Below the pieces are notes generated by a model. That model had not been told where the DNA came from and did no database searches. It saw nothing but the letters and a program-made list of their open reading frames with translations. Source: Candidatus Nitrotoga sp. CP45 (GTDB lineage: Bacteria; Bacteroidota; Bacteroidia; Flavobacteriales; Flavobacteriaceae). Taken from it: a stretch of DNA of 5,317 nt. The position numbers were made by a program, and so were the translations under genes. The stretch is from assembly GCA_943329165.2 (NCBI GenBank), contig CALQCV020000155.1:1-5317 (forward strand). The letters run 5' to 3'. Positions 1 through 5,317 of this stretch are shown here, one piece after another. Each line of letters begins with the position of its first letter. The stretch's first letter is position 1.

Positions 1-1
1 T

Positions 2-142
<141 letters not shown>

Positions 143-150
143 AAAGTCAA

Positions 151-213
151 AAGGGATTAGGGAAAAGGGATTAGAACTTTTACTTATCCCTTATTTCTTA
201 TCCCTTATCCCTT
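151..213 (+). repeat. Heptad-periodic inverted repeat (stem-loop) abutting a start codon
   Basis: The left arm (152-174) is three and a third copies of a 7-nt unit, AGGGATT, AGGGAAA, AGGGATT, AG. The right arm (183-213) is over four copies of the complementary-type unit, CTTATCC, CTTATTT, CTTATCC, CTTATCC, CTT. Positions 151-163 pair with 201-213 (12 of 13), and 165-174 pair with 183-192 (9 of 10). This leaves an 8-nt bulge (193-200) and an 8-nt loop (175-182). No T run follows, only AAAAATG, so it is not a standard intrinsic terminator. In a pheS read-through transcript the stem would end four bases before the ATG at 218, so it could affect translation initiation or mRNA stability. That role is inference; the structure is seen directly. 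Confidence 0.8.
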
Positions 214-217
214 AAAA

Positions 218-625
218 ATGAAATCAGACATCACAATCCCAAAAGTAGAAAACGTATTCTTCGCAGCCGTTCAGGAATGGAGCGATGACTTTATGGAAAA
301 CATTTGGAATGTTTATTTAGTTAATGATTCTGACTTCGATTTAGACAGCGTAATGGTTGTTTCTAAAGCTTTTGGCACTCTAGATGGGGAAATGAAAAAA
401 ACGTCGCTCTTGCGTCATGCTTTTGTGCAAATTCCAGCAGTGTCTGTTGTGAAAATTGAGATGATTGAAAATAAAGTATTGCGTTTGAACAATGAGTTTA
501 TGGTAACTTACTTTATAAATAACACTTTATACGACAAAAAATTTATCTTCAAAGCGCAAAGCATAACTCCAGATTATGTTGAAGAAGTTCCAATTTTGTT
601 TGTGGATGGGGTTATTGTGAGATAA
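218..625 (+). CDS. Small conserved-type hypothetical protein next to pheS
   Basis: A 135-residue protein whose function I do not recognise. It has no signal peptide, no membrane segment and no cysteine, so it is probably cytosolic. Its pattern of short alternating hydrophobic strands (NIWNVYLVN 28-36, DSVMVVSKAFG 43-53, NEFMVTYFINN 92-102, KKFIFKAQSI 107-116) suggests a compact mostly-beta fold. The segment KTSLLRHAF (61-69) and the YDKKFIF motif (105-111) resemble, from memory, short uncharacterised proteins of Bacteroidota; this needs a search. The ATG at 218 is chosen because the frame has no earlier start between the upstream TAG (158-160) and this codon, and because AAAA directly precedes it, as in the other genes here. 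It lies in the same reading frame as pheS and is framed by two heptad-built stem-loops. Homologues may be mislabelled as PheS because of position; nothing in the sequence supports synthetase activity. Confidence 0.8.
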   Translation: MKSDITIPKVENVFFAAVQEWSDDFMENIWNVYLVNDSDFDLDSVMVVSKAFGTLDGEMKKTSLLRHAFVQIPAVSVVKIEMIENKVLRLNNEFMVTYFINNTLYDKKFIFKAQSITPDYVEEVPILFVDGVIVR

Positions 626-681
626 AGAAGAGAATAGAACATAGAATAAAGAAAATAGAGATTGCTCTATATTCTTTATTC
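624..681 (+). repeat. Second heptad-periodic inverted repeat after the small gene
   Basis: Beginning inside the TAA stop of the upstream gene, the sequence runs in 7-nt units each ending in G: AAAGAAG, AGAATAG, AACATAG, AATAAAG, AAAATAG, AG. The last part (644-660) pairs with 665-681 at 16 of 17 positions across a 4-nt loop, ATTG. The right arm keeps the same 7-nt phase (CTATATT, CTTTATT). Eight A residues follow (682-689), so on the + strand there is no U tract, and on the - strand no T run follows the stem either. It may still act as a 3' stabilising or weak terminating structure for the small gene. The sequence differs from the 151-213 element but the architecture is the same. Confidence 0.75.
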
Positions 682-961
682 AAAAAAAAGGTAATAAAAG
701 ATTAAATATAATTGTACTTCGCATTTTTCTTTTTACGTTCAGCTTAGGCAGGATAAATAGTTATGAATAGGATATAGAAAGGTTATTTTAGGCATATTAC
801 AAAAAAATATTTTGAAATCCACCAACCATTTTTGACCACATTACCTCACATAATAATAACCTTAATAATGTTTTGACGCCATAAATTTCCCGAAAACAAA
901 TCTAGAAAAGCAATTCTGGCTTTTATCAAAAGCTTTATTTCTAATACAAATACTTATCAAC
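682..961. other. Non-coding gap between convergent genes
   Basis: About 280 bases between the second stem-loop and the terminator. I checked both strands. The longest open stretch from an ATG that I could find is about 18 codons on the - strand, with no convincing start context. I see no tRNA, no riboswitch-like core, no mobile-element ends and no recognisable gene remnant. Short self-complementary bits exist (for example AAAGC and GCTTT around 905-935) but are too small to call. Because it lies between two 3' ends, no promoter for a listed gene is expected here. Confidence 0.6.
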
Positions 962-1000
962 AAAAAACCGTCTCGTTATTGTAACGAGACGGTTTTTTTT
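962..1000. terminator. Bidirectional intrinsic terminator
   Basis: CCGTCTCGTTA (968-978) pairs perfectly with TAACGAGACGG (982-992) across a 3-nt TTG loop. Six A residues before (962-967) and eight T residues after (993-1000) extend the stem and supply a U tract for either strand. It starts 25 bp beyond the stop codon of the - strand OmpA-family gene and is the obvious end of that operon. It would also stop + strand read-through from the pheS side. Confidence 0.93.
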
Positions 1001-1024
1001 ATTGTAATAATGAAAGTCAATACA

Positions 1025-2890
1025 TTACTTCACAATCAAGAATTCTGAACGTCTGTTTAGCGCATGTTGCGCTTCTGTACAAGGGTTGCAAATTTCCTTT
1101 GGTTCTAATTCTCCCGTTCCTTTTCCGGAAATTCTGCTAGCATTAATTCCTTTAGAAATTATGTACTGAACGGTTGATTTAGCTCTACTATCCGATAAAG
1201 ATAAATTGTAGTTATCACTTCCTCTGCTATCGGTATGCGATTTAGCCATGATAACCATTTTGCCATTATTTTTCATCACTTGAACCAATTTGTCTAACTC
1301 AAAAGCCCCTTCTTGTGTGATATTGCTTTTGTCATATTCAAAGTAAATTGGTTTTAATATAATTTCAGTTTCAGTTACAATCACATCAATCGGTTGTAAT
1401 GCTGCGTCTACTTTAGCTTTTGGTCCTTTGCTTTTCGTTACAGCAAAAGTATTTCCTTCATAACCATCTTTTGAAGCCTGAACTACATAAGCTCTGTCGC
1501 ATTCTACTTTATAGCTAACTTCGCCTTTATTATTGGACATTTCTGTTGCGATAATATTTTTCTTGTCATCCAATATAGAAACGCTTGCATTGGCTAAAAT
1601 AGCCCCTGTTTTCGAATCTGTAAGAACAATTAACACATCAACGGCACAGATTGGGTTAACGATAAATACATCATCTTTTCCACTTCTGTTAGTAGATAAA
1701 AAACCAATTTTTTTGCTTTCGTTAAAGGTAAAGGCAAAATCGTCTTTTTCACTATTTATCGGCTTGCCCAAATTAGTAGCATCTCCATTTGACAAATCAA
1801 TTTGGTAAACGTCCAAGCCACCTAGCCCTTGTTTTCCGCTTGAAGCAAAATATAAGGTTTTGTTGTCATCAGCAATAAAAGGAAACGATTCATTTCCTTC
1901 GGTATTTACTTTTATCCCTAAATTTTGAGGCTCACCATAAGTTCCGTCCGCATTAATGGCTACTTTCCAAATATCTGTTCCACCCACACTTGAAGGTCTG
2001 TTTGAAGAAAAATACAAGGTTTTACCATCACGACTTAAACTTGGATTACTGTTCGAAAATGACTTGTCATTAAATGGCAATGAAGAAATGCCTCCCCAAG
2101 AATCTCCGTTATTAGTTGCACTGAAAAGGTACACTTGGCTGTATTTAGCGTTTGCTTTTTTATCTTTTGGTGAAGATTGTTTCTCTTTGTAGCTTTCACT
2201 AGCAAAATAAGCCGTTTTACCATCAGCACTTATAGTAATTGGCCCATCATGCCATTTTGAATTTAGCTCCTTTACAGGCGAAGCATTTGTGATGGTGCCA
2301 TCTGTATTGTAATCCGCTTTATAAATGTCTAAGAAAGGTTCCTCTGTCCAACCGTAGGTTTTTCTAGCTCCATTTCTGGCACTAGTAAAATACAAACTGT
2401 TGTCATATAACACGGCTCCAAAATCAGATTTGTCGCTACTGATTTCAGAAGACTTAACATTATACAACTTTGTTTTATCTAATAAACTCGGAATATAATT
2501 TGGATTTTCGTTAAATGCTTTTGTTCTCGTGTCATTTGGAGACGCAGCAGCAAATTTTTTCATTTGTTTGTTGGCATTGTCGTATTTTCCTTCCGCTTTC
2601 AACATTTGAGCATAGCGGTAATAGGTTTCAGCATCCTGTTGCGTTTCAGTAGCTTTAGCATACCATTTAACAGCTTCTGCGGAATTGAACATATAATAAT
2701 TGGCATCGGCTAATTGCTTATAAACATAAAGATCTGCTTTCCCGTTTTCAATCAATTTCTGATATTCTTTGACAGCATCAACATATTCAAATCGGGCGAA
2801 TAGTTTATCTGCTATCTTGGTGTTTTTATTTTGTGCCGAAACAGTAATACTGATAACTACAAAACTTAATGCTATATATAGATTTTTCAT
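1025..2890 (-). CDS. OmpA-family protein with TPR, PD40 propeller and carboxypeptidase-regulatory-like domains
   Basis: A 621-residue exported protein, apparently full length. Residues 1-19 or 1-20 are a signal peptide ending VSAQ. Residues 25-120 are TPR-like helices (LFARFEYVDAVKEYQKLI and following). About 150-412 form a PD40/WD40-like propeller with repeated blade motifs: LYFTSARNG near 166, TLYFSSNRPSSVGGTDIW near 291, TLYFASSGKQGLGGLDVY near 345 and FLSTNRSGKDDVF near 397. About 417-497 look like a carboxypeptidase-regulatory-like beta sandwich. Residues 505-621 are the OmpA C-terminal domain: IYFEYDKSNI at 515, then HTDSRGSDNYNLSLSDSRA at 552-570. Asp554 and Arg569 have the spacing of the diaminopimelate-binding pair in OmpA domains. 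A CNPC pair (601-604) precedes NRRSEF. There is no lipobox cysteine. It probably tethers the outer-membrane complex to peptidoglycan in the periplasm. Its ATG lies 18 bp after the PorP-like stop, preceded by AAAA, so it is the last gene of the operon. The specific partner role is inferred from context. Confidence 0.93.
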   Translation of the reverse strand: MKNLYIALSFVVISITVSAQNKNTKIADKLFARFEYVDAVKEYQKLIENGKADLYVYKQLADANYYMFNSAEAVKWYAKATETQQDAETYYRYAQMLKAEGKYDNANKQMKKFAAASPNDTRTKAFNENPNYIPSLLDKTKLYNVKSSEISSDKSDFGAVLYDNSLYFTSARNGARKTYGWTEEPFLDIYKADYNTDGTITNASPVKELNSKWHDGPITISADGKTAYFASESYKEKQSSPKDKKANAKYSQVYLFSATNNGDSWGGISSLPFNDKSFSNSNPSLSRDGKTLYFSSNRPSSVGGTDIWKVAINADGTYGEPQNLGIKVNTEGNESFPFIADDNKTLYFASSGKQGLGGLDVYQIDLSNGDATNLGKPINSEKDDFAFTFNESKKIGFLSTNRSGKDDVFIVNPICAVDVLIVLTDSKTGAILANASVSILDDKKNIIATEMSNNKGEVSYKVECDRAYVVQASKDGYEGNTFAVTKSKGPKAKVDAALQPIDVIVTETEIILKPIYFEYDKSNITQEGAFELDKLVQVMKNNGKMVIMAKSHTDSRGSDNYNLSLSDSRAKSTVQYIISKGINASRISGKGTGELEPKEICNPCTEAQHALNRRSEFLIVK

Positions 2891-2908
2891 TTTTAGAAAT
2901 ACTTTAGG

Positions 2909-3826
2909 TTAGAAATATCTTGGTGAACGTGATACTTTTTTCGGGAAGTTCAGATCAAATAAGAGCATTACCTCGTGAGAAGCTGGCGTTACAACATTTA
3001 TATCTGAAACAATATGATCGTACGCATATCCGATTCTCAAGCTTGGTGTAATGGCAAAATTTACCATAGCTCCAAAAGAGTCTTCCAATCTATACGTTGC
3101 TCCTAATTCTAACTTATCATACATCATAAAGTTAGCGGAAACATCTAGAGATGTCGGTGCATTTACAGATGATTTAATCATCGCAAACGGTTTGAATTTT
3201 AAATTAGGATTAATGTCAAATACATAACCTCCAGTTAAGAAATAATGAATTACATCAGTTCCGTATTGTCTGCCATCAAAATCTAAATATTTAGACTTTA
3301 ACATATTGGGCACCGAAAAAGCAACATAATATTTATCGGTATAATAGAAAACTCCGGAACCAATATTTAAGAAGGTATTATTTGGATTCCCAGATCCAAA
3401 AACATCGTCTCCTACATCAGGTAATGTTGTAGAAATGAAATTGAAATCAATTTTGTGCATGGTAAGACCAGCTTTTAAACCAAAAGCTAACCTACGTTCG
3501 CCACCCAAATTAAGCGTATAAGAGAAATCGGTGTAGAAATTATTTTCTTCTACAGGTCCAATCTTATCTGAGATTACAGAAAGGCCTAATCCAACATTTC
3601 TGCCAATTGGACTGTGGATGAAGAATGTACCCGTAGTAGGCGCATCTTCAATTTCAACCCATTGTTTTCTGTAGAGAAATCCTCCTGACAAACTCTCTTT
3701 TGAACCAGCATACGCTGGATTCATCACACTCATATTGTACATGTACTGTGTGTAATGCGGATCTTGCTGTGCTCTTAACTCTGTAATCGCTAAAGCCAAT
3801 ATCGCAATGAAATATACTTTCTTCAT
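2909..3826 (-). CDS. PorP/SprF family type IX secretion system outer-membrane protein
   Basis: A 305-residue outer-membrane beta-barrel-type protein, normal length for the family. Residues 1-19 or 1-20 are a signal peptide ending LRAQ. The family signature follows at once: QDPHYTQYMYN (21-31), then MNPAYAGS (35-42). The rest alternates amphipathic strands with glycine-rich turns (GRNVGLGLSVISDKIGP 75-91, RRLAFGLKAGLTMH 111-124, LRIGYAYDHIVS 263-274) and ends in SHEVMLLFDLNF (283-294), typical of the last barrel strand, plus a short basic tail. In Flavobacterium johnsoniae, SprF is needed for secretion of the adjacent type B-CTD adhesin SprB, and PorP belongs to the gingipain secretion system. 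This copy sits 38 bp after a type B-CTD gene and 18 bp before an OmpA/PD40 gene, so it is most likely the dedicated partner of the adhesin. It is a paralogue; whether it is the true SprF or PorP cannot be told here, so no symbol is given. Confidence 0.93.
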   Translation of the reverse strand: MKKVYFIAILALAITELRAQQDPHYTQYMYNMSVMNPAYAGSKESLSGGFLYRKQWVEIEDAPTTGTFFIHSPIGRNVGLGLSVISDKIGPVEENNFYTDFSYTLNLGGERRLAFGLKAGLTMHKIDFNFISTTLPDVGDDVFGSGNPNNTFLNIGSGVFYYTDKYYVAFSVPNMLKSKYLDFDGRQYGTDVIHYFLTGGYVFDINPNLKFKPFAMIKSSVNAPTSLDVSANFMMYDKLELGATYRLEDSFGAMVNFAITPSLRIGYAYDHIVSDINVVTPASHEVMLLFDLNFPKKVSRSPRYF

Positions 3827-3864
3827 TTTGTTATATTTATTTTGAATGCAAATTATTTAGTAAG

Positions 3865-5316
3865 TTATTGTGCTCTATTGATATAAATCCAACCCGTTTT
3901 GGTATCACCGTTATTTCGGTCAATGATGTAGTAATAGGTTCCGTCAGGAAGTTCGTCTCCTTTATCTGACTTACCGCCCCATTCGTTTAAATAGTTATCG
4001 CGAGTGTAAACTTTCATACCTAATCTGTTGAATATAGTAAGTTTTTTAACATCAAAACCAGATAAATCAAAAGTATCGTTTAAACCATCATTGTTAACAG
4101 AAATCCCTTTTTGTATTACACAAGAAACCGACGTTACATCAAATGTGGGTGAATCAGTAGAACAACCGTCAACCGTTATGGTTACGGTATAATTGCCAAC
4201 TTCTGTTACCGTTATACTTTGGGTGTTACCTCCAATTGGATTCCCTGAACTATCTTCCCAAGAGTAAGTTGCTGTTAATGGATCGAAAGAACCATTTACC
4301 GGAGTAGCAGTTAATATATAATTTACACTTTGACAACCTCCAATTAGTTCAATGGTAACTGGTGGAACTATTGTAATCTGAGTAGTTCCAGGAGTTGCAA
4401 CTTCACAATTACTAACTGAAGGATTTGCTATATAGGTTATAGTATATGGTCCAGGAGGGCTTGTTAAATCAATTGCTCCTGTTGAAGAATTTAGAAGTAA
4501 GCCATTAGATGTTGAACTATATATTCCTCCCGTTGCAAATCCAGGATTAGTATTAGGTAATTCTGAACCATTATTAGCACATAAAGGAGCATCATAGTTG
4601 AATCCTGTTACTAATGTAACTACTGGTTTAATTTCTAATTGAACTGGTGGAGATGTTGTTGCACTAATTCTACAAGTATTCGAATCCGCAATAACATTAA
4701 CAACTATATTATAAATACCAGGTGTTGAATTTGCTAAATCTATAACACCAGTCGACGTGTTTGTAAATACTAAACCTGAAGGAGAAGCAGAGAAGGTAGC
4801 AAAACTACTCAAACCTGGAGCAGATGGAGTTAATAATGTAGGCTGTGCATTTTTACAAATGGATGCTGGATAACTAAATCCGATAGCAGGAGTTATTATA
4901 GGTTTAATTTCTATTGTACCTAGACTAGAACCAGCTGATGTACAAGTTGCTGAATTGAAAGCAACACTATATCTAATAGTATGCAATCCAGGTGTTGAGT
5001 TAGCCAAATTAATTTCACCTGTTGATGTGTTTATAAATACTAATCCAGTTGTTAAATATTCTGAAAACGTTCCACCAGCAGTAAATCCAGTAATAGAGGT
5101 ATTTGGAATTGGATTAGTAGTTGCGTTTTTACACACAGGAGTTACATAAGTAAATGTAGTCACACTCGGCGATGGATTCACAGCATCTATGAAAATAGTA
5201 ACAGGAGCAGATAAACAACCTGTTATTAAATCTTTAACCACTAGATTGTGATTACCAGCAGCTAAACCAGAAAAAGTTACAGGAAGAGCTACAGGATTTT
5301 GAAAAGCACCACCATC
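3865..5316 (-). CDS. Large cell-surface adhesin-like protein with Ig-like repeats and T9SS type B sorting domain (N-terminus off window)
   Basis: The frame is open to the right edge, giving 483 codons of a longer protein. The GTG at 5239-5241 could be mistaken for a start but is internal: 25 more in-frame codons precede it (ending SGLAAGNHNLV) and continue the same domain type. Numbering from that GTG, there are three related Ig-like repeats of about 90 residues (27-114, 115-206, 207-294), a PKD/Ig-like domain (295-374) and a gliding-motility-associated C-terminal (CHU_C, type B) domain (375-458). The repeats share a GLVF-N-STG-I-L-STPG-Y/H-I core and one Cys near each end (37/100, 129/190, 221/279), suggesting disulfides. 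The tail shows NDGLNDTFDL (383-392), IFNRLGMKVY (403-412), W421 and LPDGTYYYIID (431-441). It is exported by the T9SS and displayed or released at the cell surface; binding partners are unknown. As first visible gene of the operon, its promoter lies outside the window. SprB-like in type, not shown to be SprB. Confidence 0.92.
   Translation of the reverse strand, partial: DGGAFQNPVALPVTFSGLAAGNHNLVVKDLITGCLSAPVTIFIDAVNPSPSVTTFTYVTPVCKNATTNPIPNTSITGFTAGGTFSEYLTTGLVFINTSTGEINLANSTPGLHTIRYSVAFNSATCTSAGSSLGTIEIKPIITPAIGFSYPASICKNAQPTLLTPSAPGLSSFATFSASPSGLVFTNTSTGVIDLANSTPGIYNIVVNVIADSNTCRISATTSPPVQLEIKPVVTLVTGFNYDAPLCANNGSELPNTNPGFATGGIYSSTSNGLLLNSSTGAIDLTSPPGPYTITYIANPSVSNCEVATPGTTQITIVPPVTIELIGGCQSVNYILTATPVNGSFDPLTATYSWEDSSGNPIGGNTQSITVTEVGNYTVTITVDGCSTDSPTFDVTSVSCVIQKGISVNNDGLNDTFDLSGFDVKKLTIFNRLGMKVYTRDNYLNEWGGKSDKGDELPDGTYYYIIDRNNGDTKTGWIYINRAQ
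3868..4119 (-). other. T9SS type B C-terminal sorting domain (CHU_C) coding segment
   Basis: The last 84 codons of the adhesin encode the domain that routes it through the type IX secretion system. The order of landmarks is that of the family: a Cys just before the domain (residue 374 from the internal GTG), an N-D-G-L-N-D loop, the IFNR-G-KVY strand, a YLNEWGG turn, LPDGTYYY, and a final TGWIYINR. The usual I-S-P-N-G-D-G opening reads ISVNNDG here, so the proline and first glycine are replaced. The landmarks downstream are all kept, so I judge it functional. Confidence 0.9.
4360..5163 (-). repeat. Three tandem Ig-like repeat units within the adhesin
   Basis: Unit 1 is coded by 4900-5163, unit 2 by 4624-4899 and unit 3 by 4360-4623. 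Units 1 and 2 are closest: the core GLVF(I/T)NTSTG(E/V)I(N/D)LANSTPG matches at 17 of 20 residues. The DNA at 4988-5046 matches 4718-4776 at about 47 of 59 bases by eye. Unit 3 keeps the NSSTGAIDL core but has drifted (SPPGPY for STPG-Y). Units 1 and 2 each end in EIKP and unit 3 in IVPP. The array probably continues to the right, since the partial domain at the edge ends in a similar VTIFIDAVNP. Confidence 0.82.
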
Positions 5317-5317
5317 A

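Noticed and set aside
151..213. CRISPR-like or IS-terminal repeat
   Set aside because: The 7-nt units have no spacers, and there is no transposase or target duplication nearby; a heptad inverted repeat describes it better.
712..740. Bacteroidota-type promoter (TTG, 19 bp, TACGTTC)
   Set aside because: The -7 part misses two of the conserved bases of TAnnTTTG and there is no gene downstream on this strand, so I do not call it a feature.
1533..1808. Open frame on the + strand inside the OmpA-family gene
   Set aside because: It is antisense to the PD40 and regulatory-like domains of a well-supported gene, has low-complexity composition and no recognisable domain.
1956..2229. Two short open frames, one per strand, inside the OmpA-family gene
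   Set aside because: Both overlap the propeller coding region in other frames and look like chance openings.
3827..3864. Internal promoter between the adhesin and the PorP-like gene
   Set aside because: An AATAATTTG stretch on the - strand resembles part of a -7 box but lacks the TA at the right spacing and a TTG upstream at the proper distance; operon transcription is simpler.
4955..5149. Open frame on the + strand across the adhesin repeats
   Set aside because: It is an antisense shadow of the repeat-coding DNA; the - strand frame has clear domain structure.
3865..5241. A complete gene starting at the GTG at 5239-5241
   Set aside because: The frame stays open for 25 more codons to the window edge and those codons continue an Ig-like domain, so the GTG is an internal valine codon and the gene is partial.

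Overview
The window looks like chromosomal DNA from a member of the Bacteroidota, most likely a Flavobacteriaceae such as Flavobacterium. The reasons are the AT-rich sequence, the absence of Shine-Dalgarno sites with A-rich runs directly before start codons, a type IX secretion system (T9SS) type B C-terminal sorting domain, a PorP/SprF-family protein, and an OmpA-family protein with a WD40-like (PD40) propeller. The genus is an inference from gene content only.

Layout. On the + strand, positions 2-142 hold the last 46 codons of pheS (phenylalanyl-tRNA synthetase alpha chain). A strong imperfect stem-loop built of 7-nt units (151-213) follows. It ends four bases before the start of a small cytosolic protein of unknown function (218-625). 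Directly after that gene comes a second stem-loop, also with 7-nt periodicity but a different sequence (644-681). A gap of about 400 bp (626-1024) separates convergent genes. I see nothing coding in it, and it ends in a near-perfect terminator hairpin (962-1000).

From 1025 to the right edge, all genes are on the - strand and form one apparent operon. In transcription order they are a large secreted adhesin-like protein cut off at its N-terminus by the window edge (3865-5316), a PorP/SprF-family outer-membrane protein (2909-3826, 38 bp downstream), and an OmpA-family lipid-free periplasmic/outer-membrane protein with TPR, PD40, carboxypeptidase-regulatory-like and OmpA domains (1025-2890, 18 bp downstream). 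The operon ends at the 962-1000 hairpin.

How they work together. In Flavobacterium johnsoniae, substrates with type B sorting domains, such as the gliding adhesin SprB, need a cognate SprF/PorP-family partner encoded next door for secretion and attachment. The order adhesin, PorP-like, OmpA/PD40 fits a self-contained module: cargo, its dedicated secretion/anchoring partner, and a peptidoglycan-tethered accessory. This is a known type of locus, not a new system. The least explained items are the two heptad-periodic stem-loops flanking the small unknown gene beside pheS.
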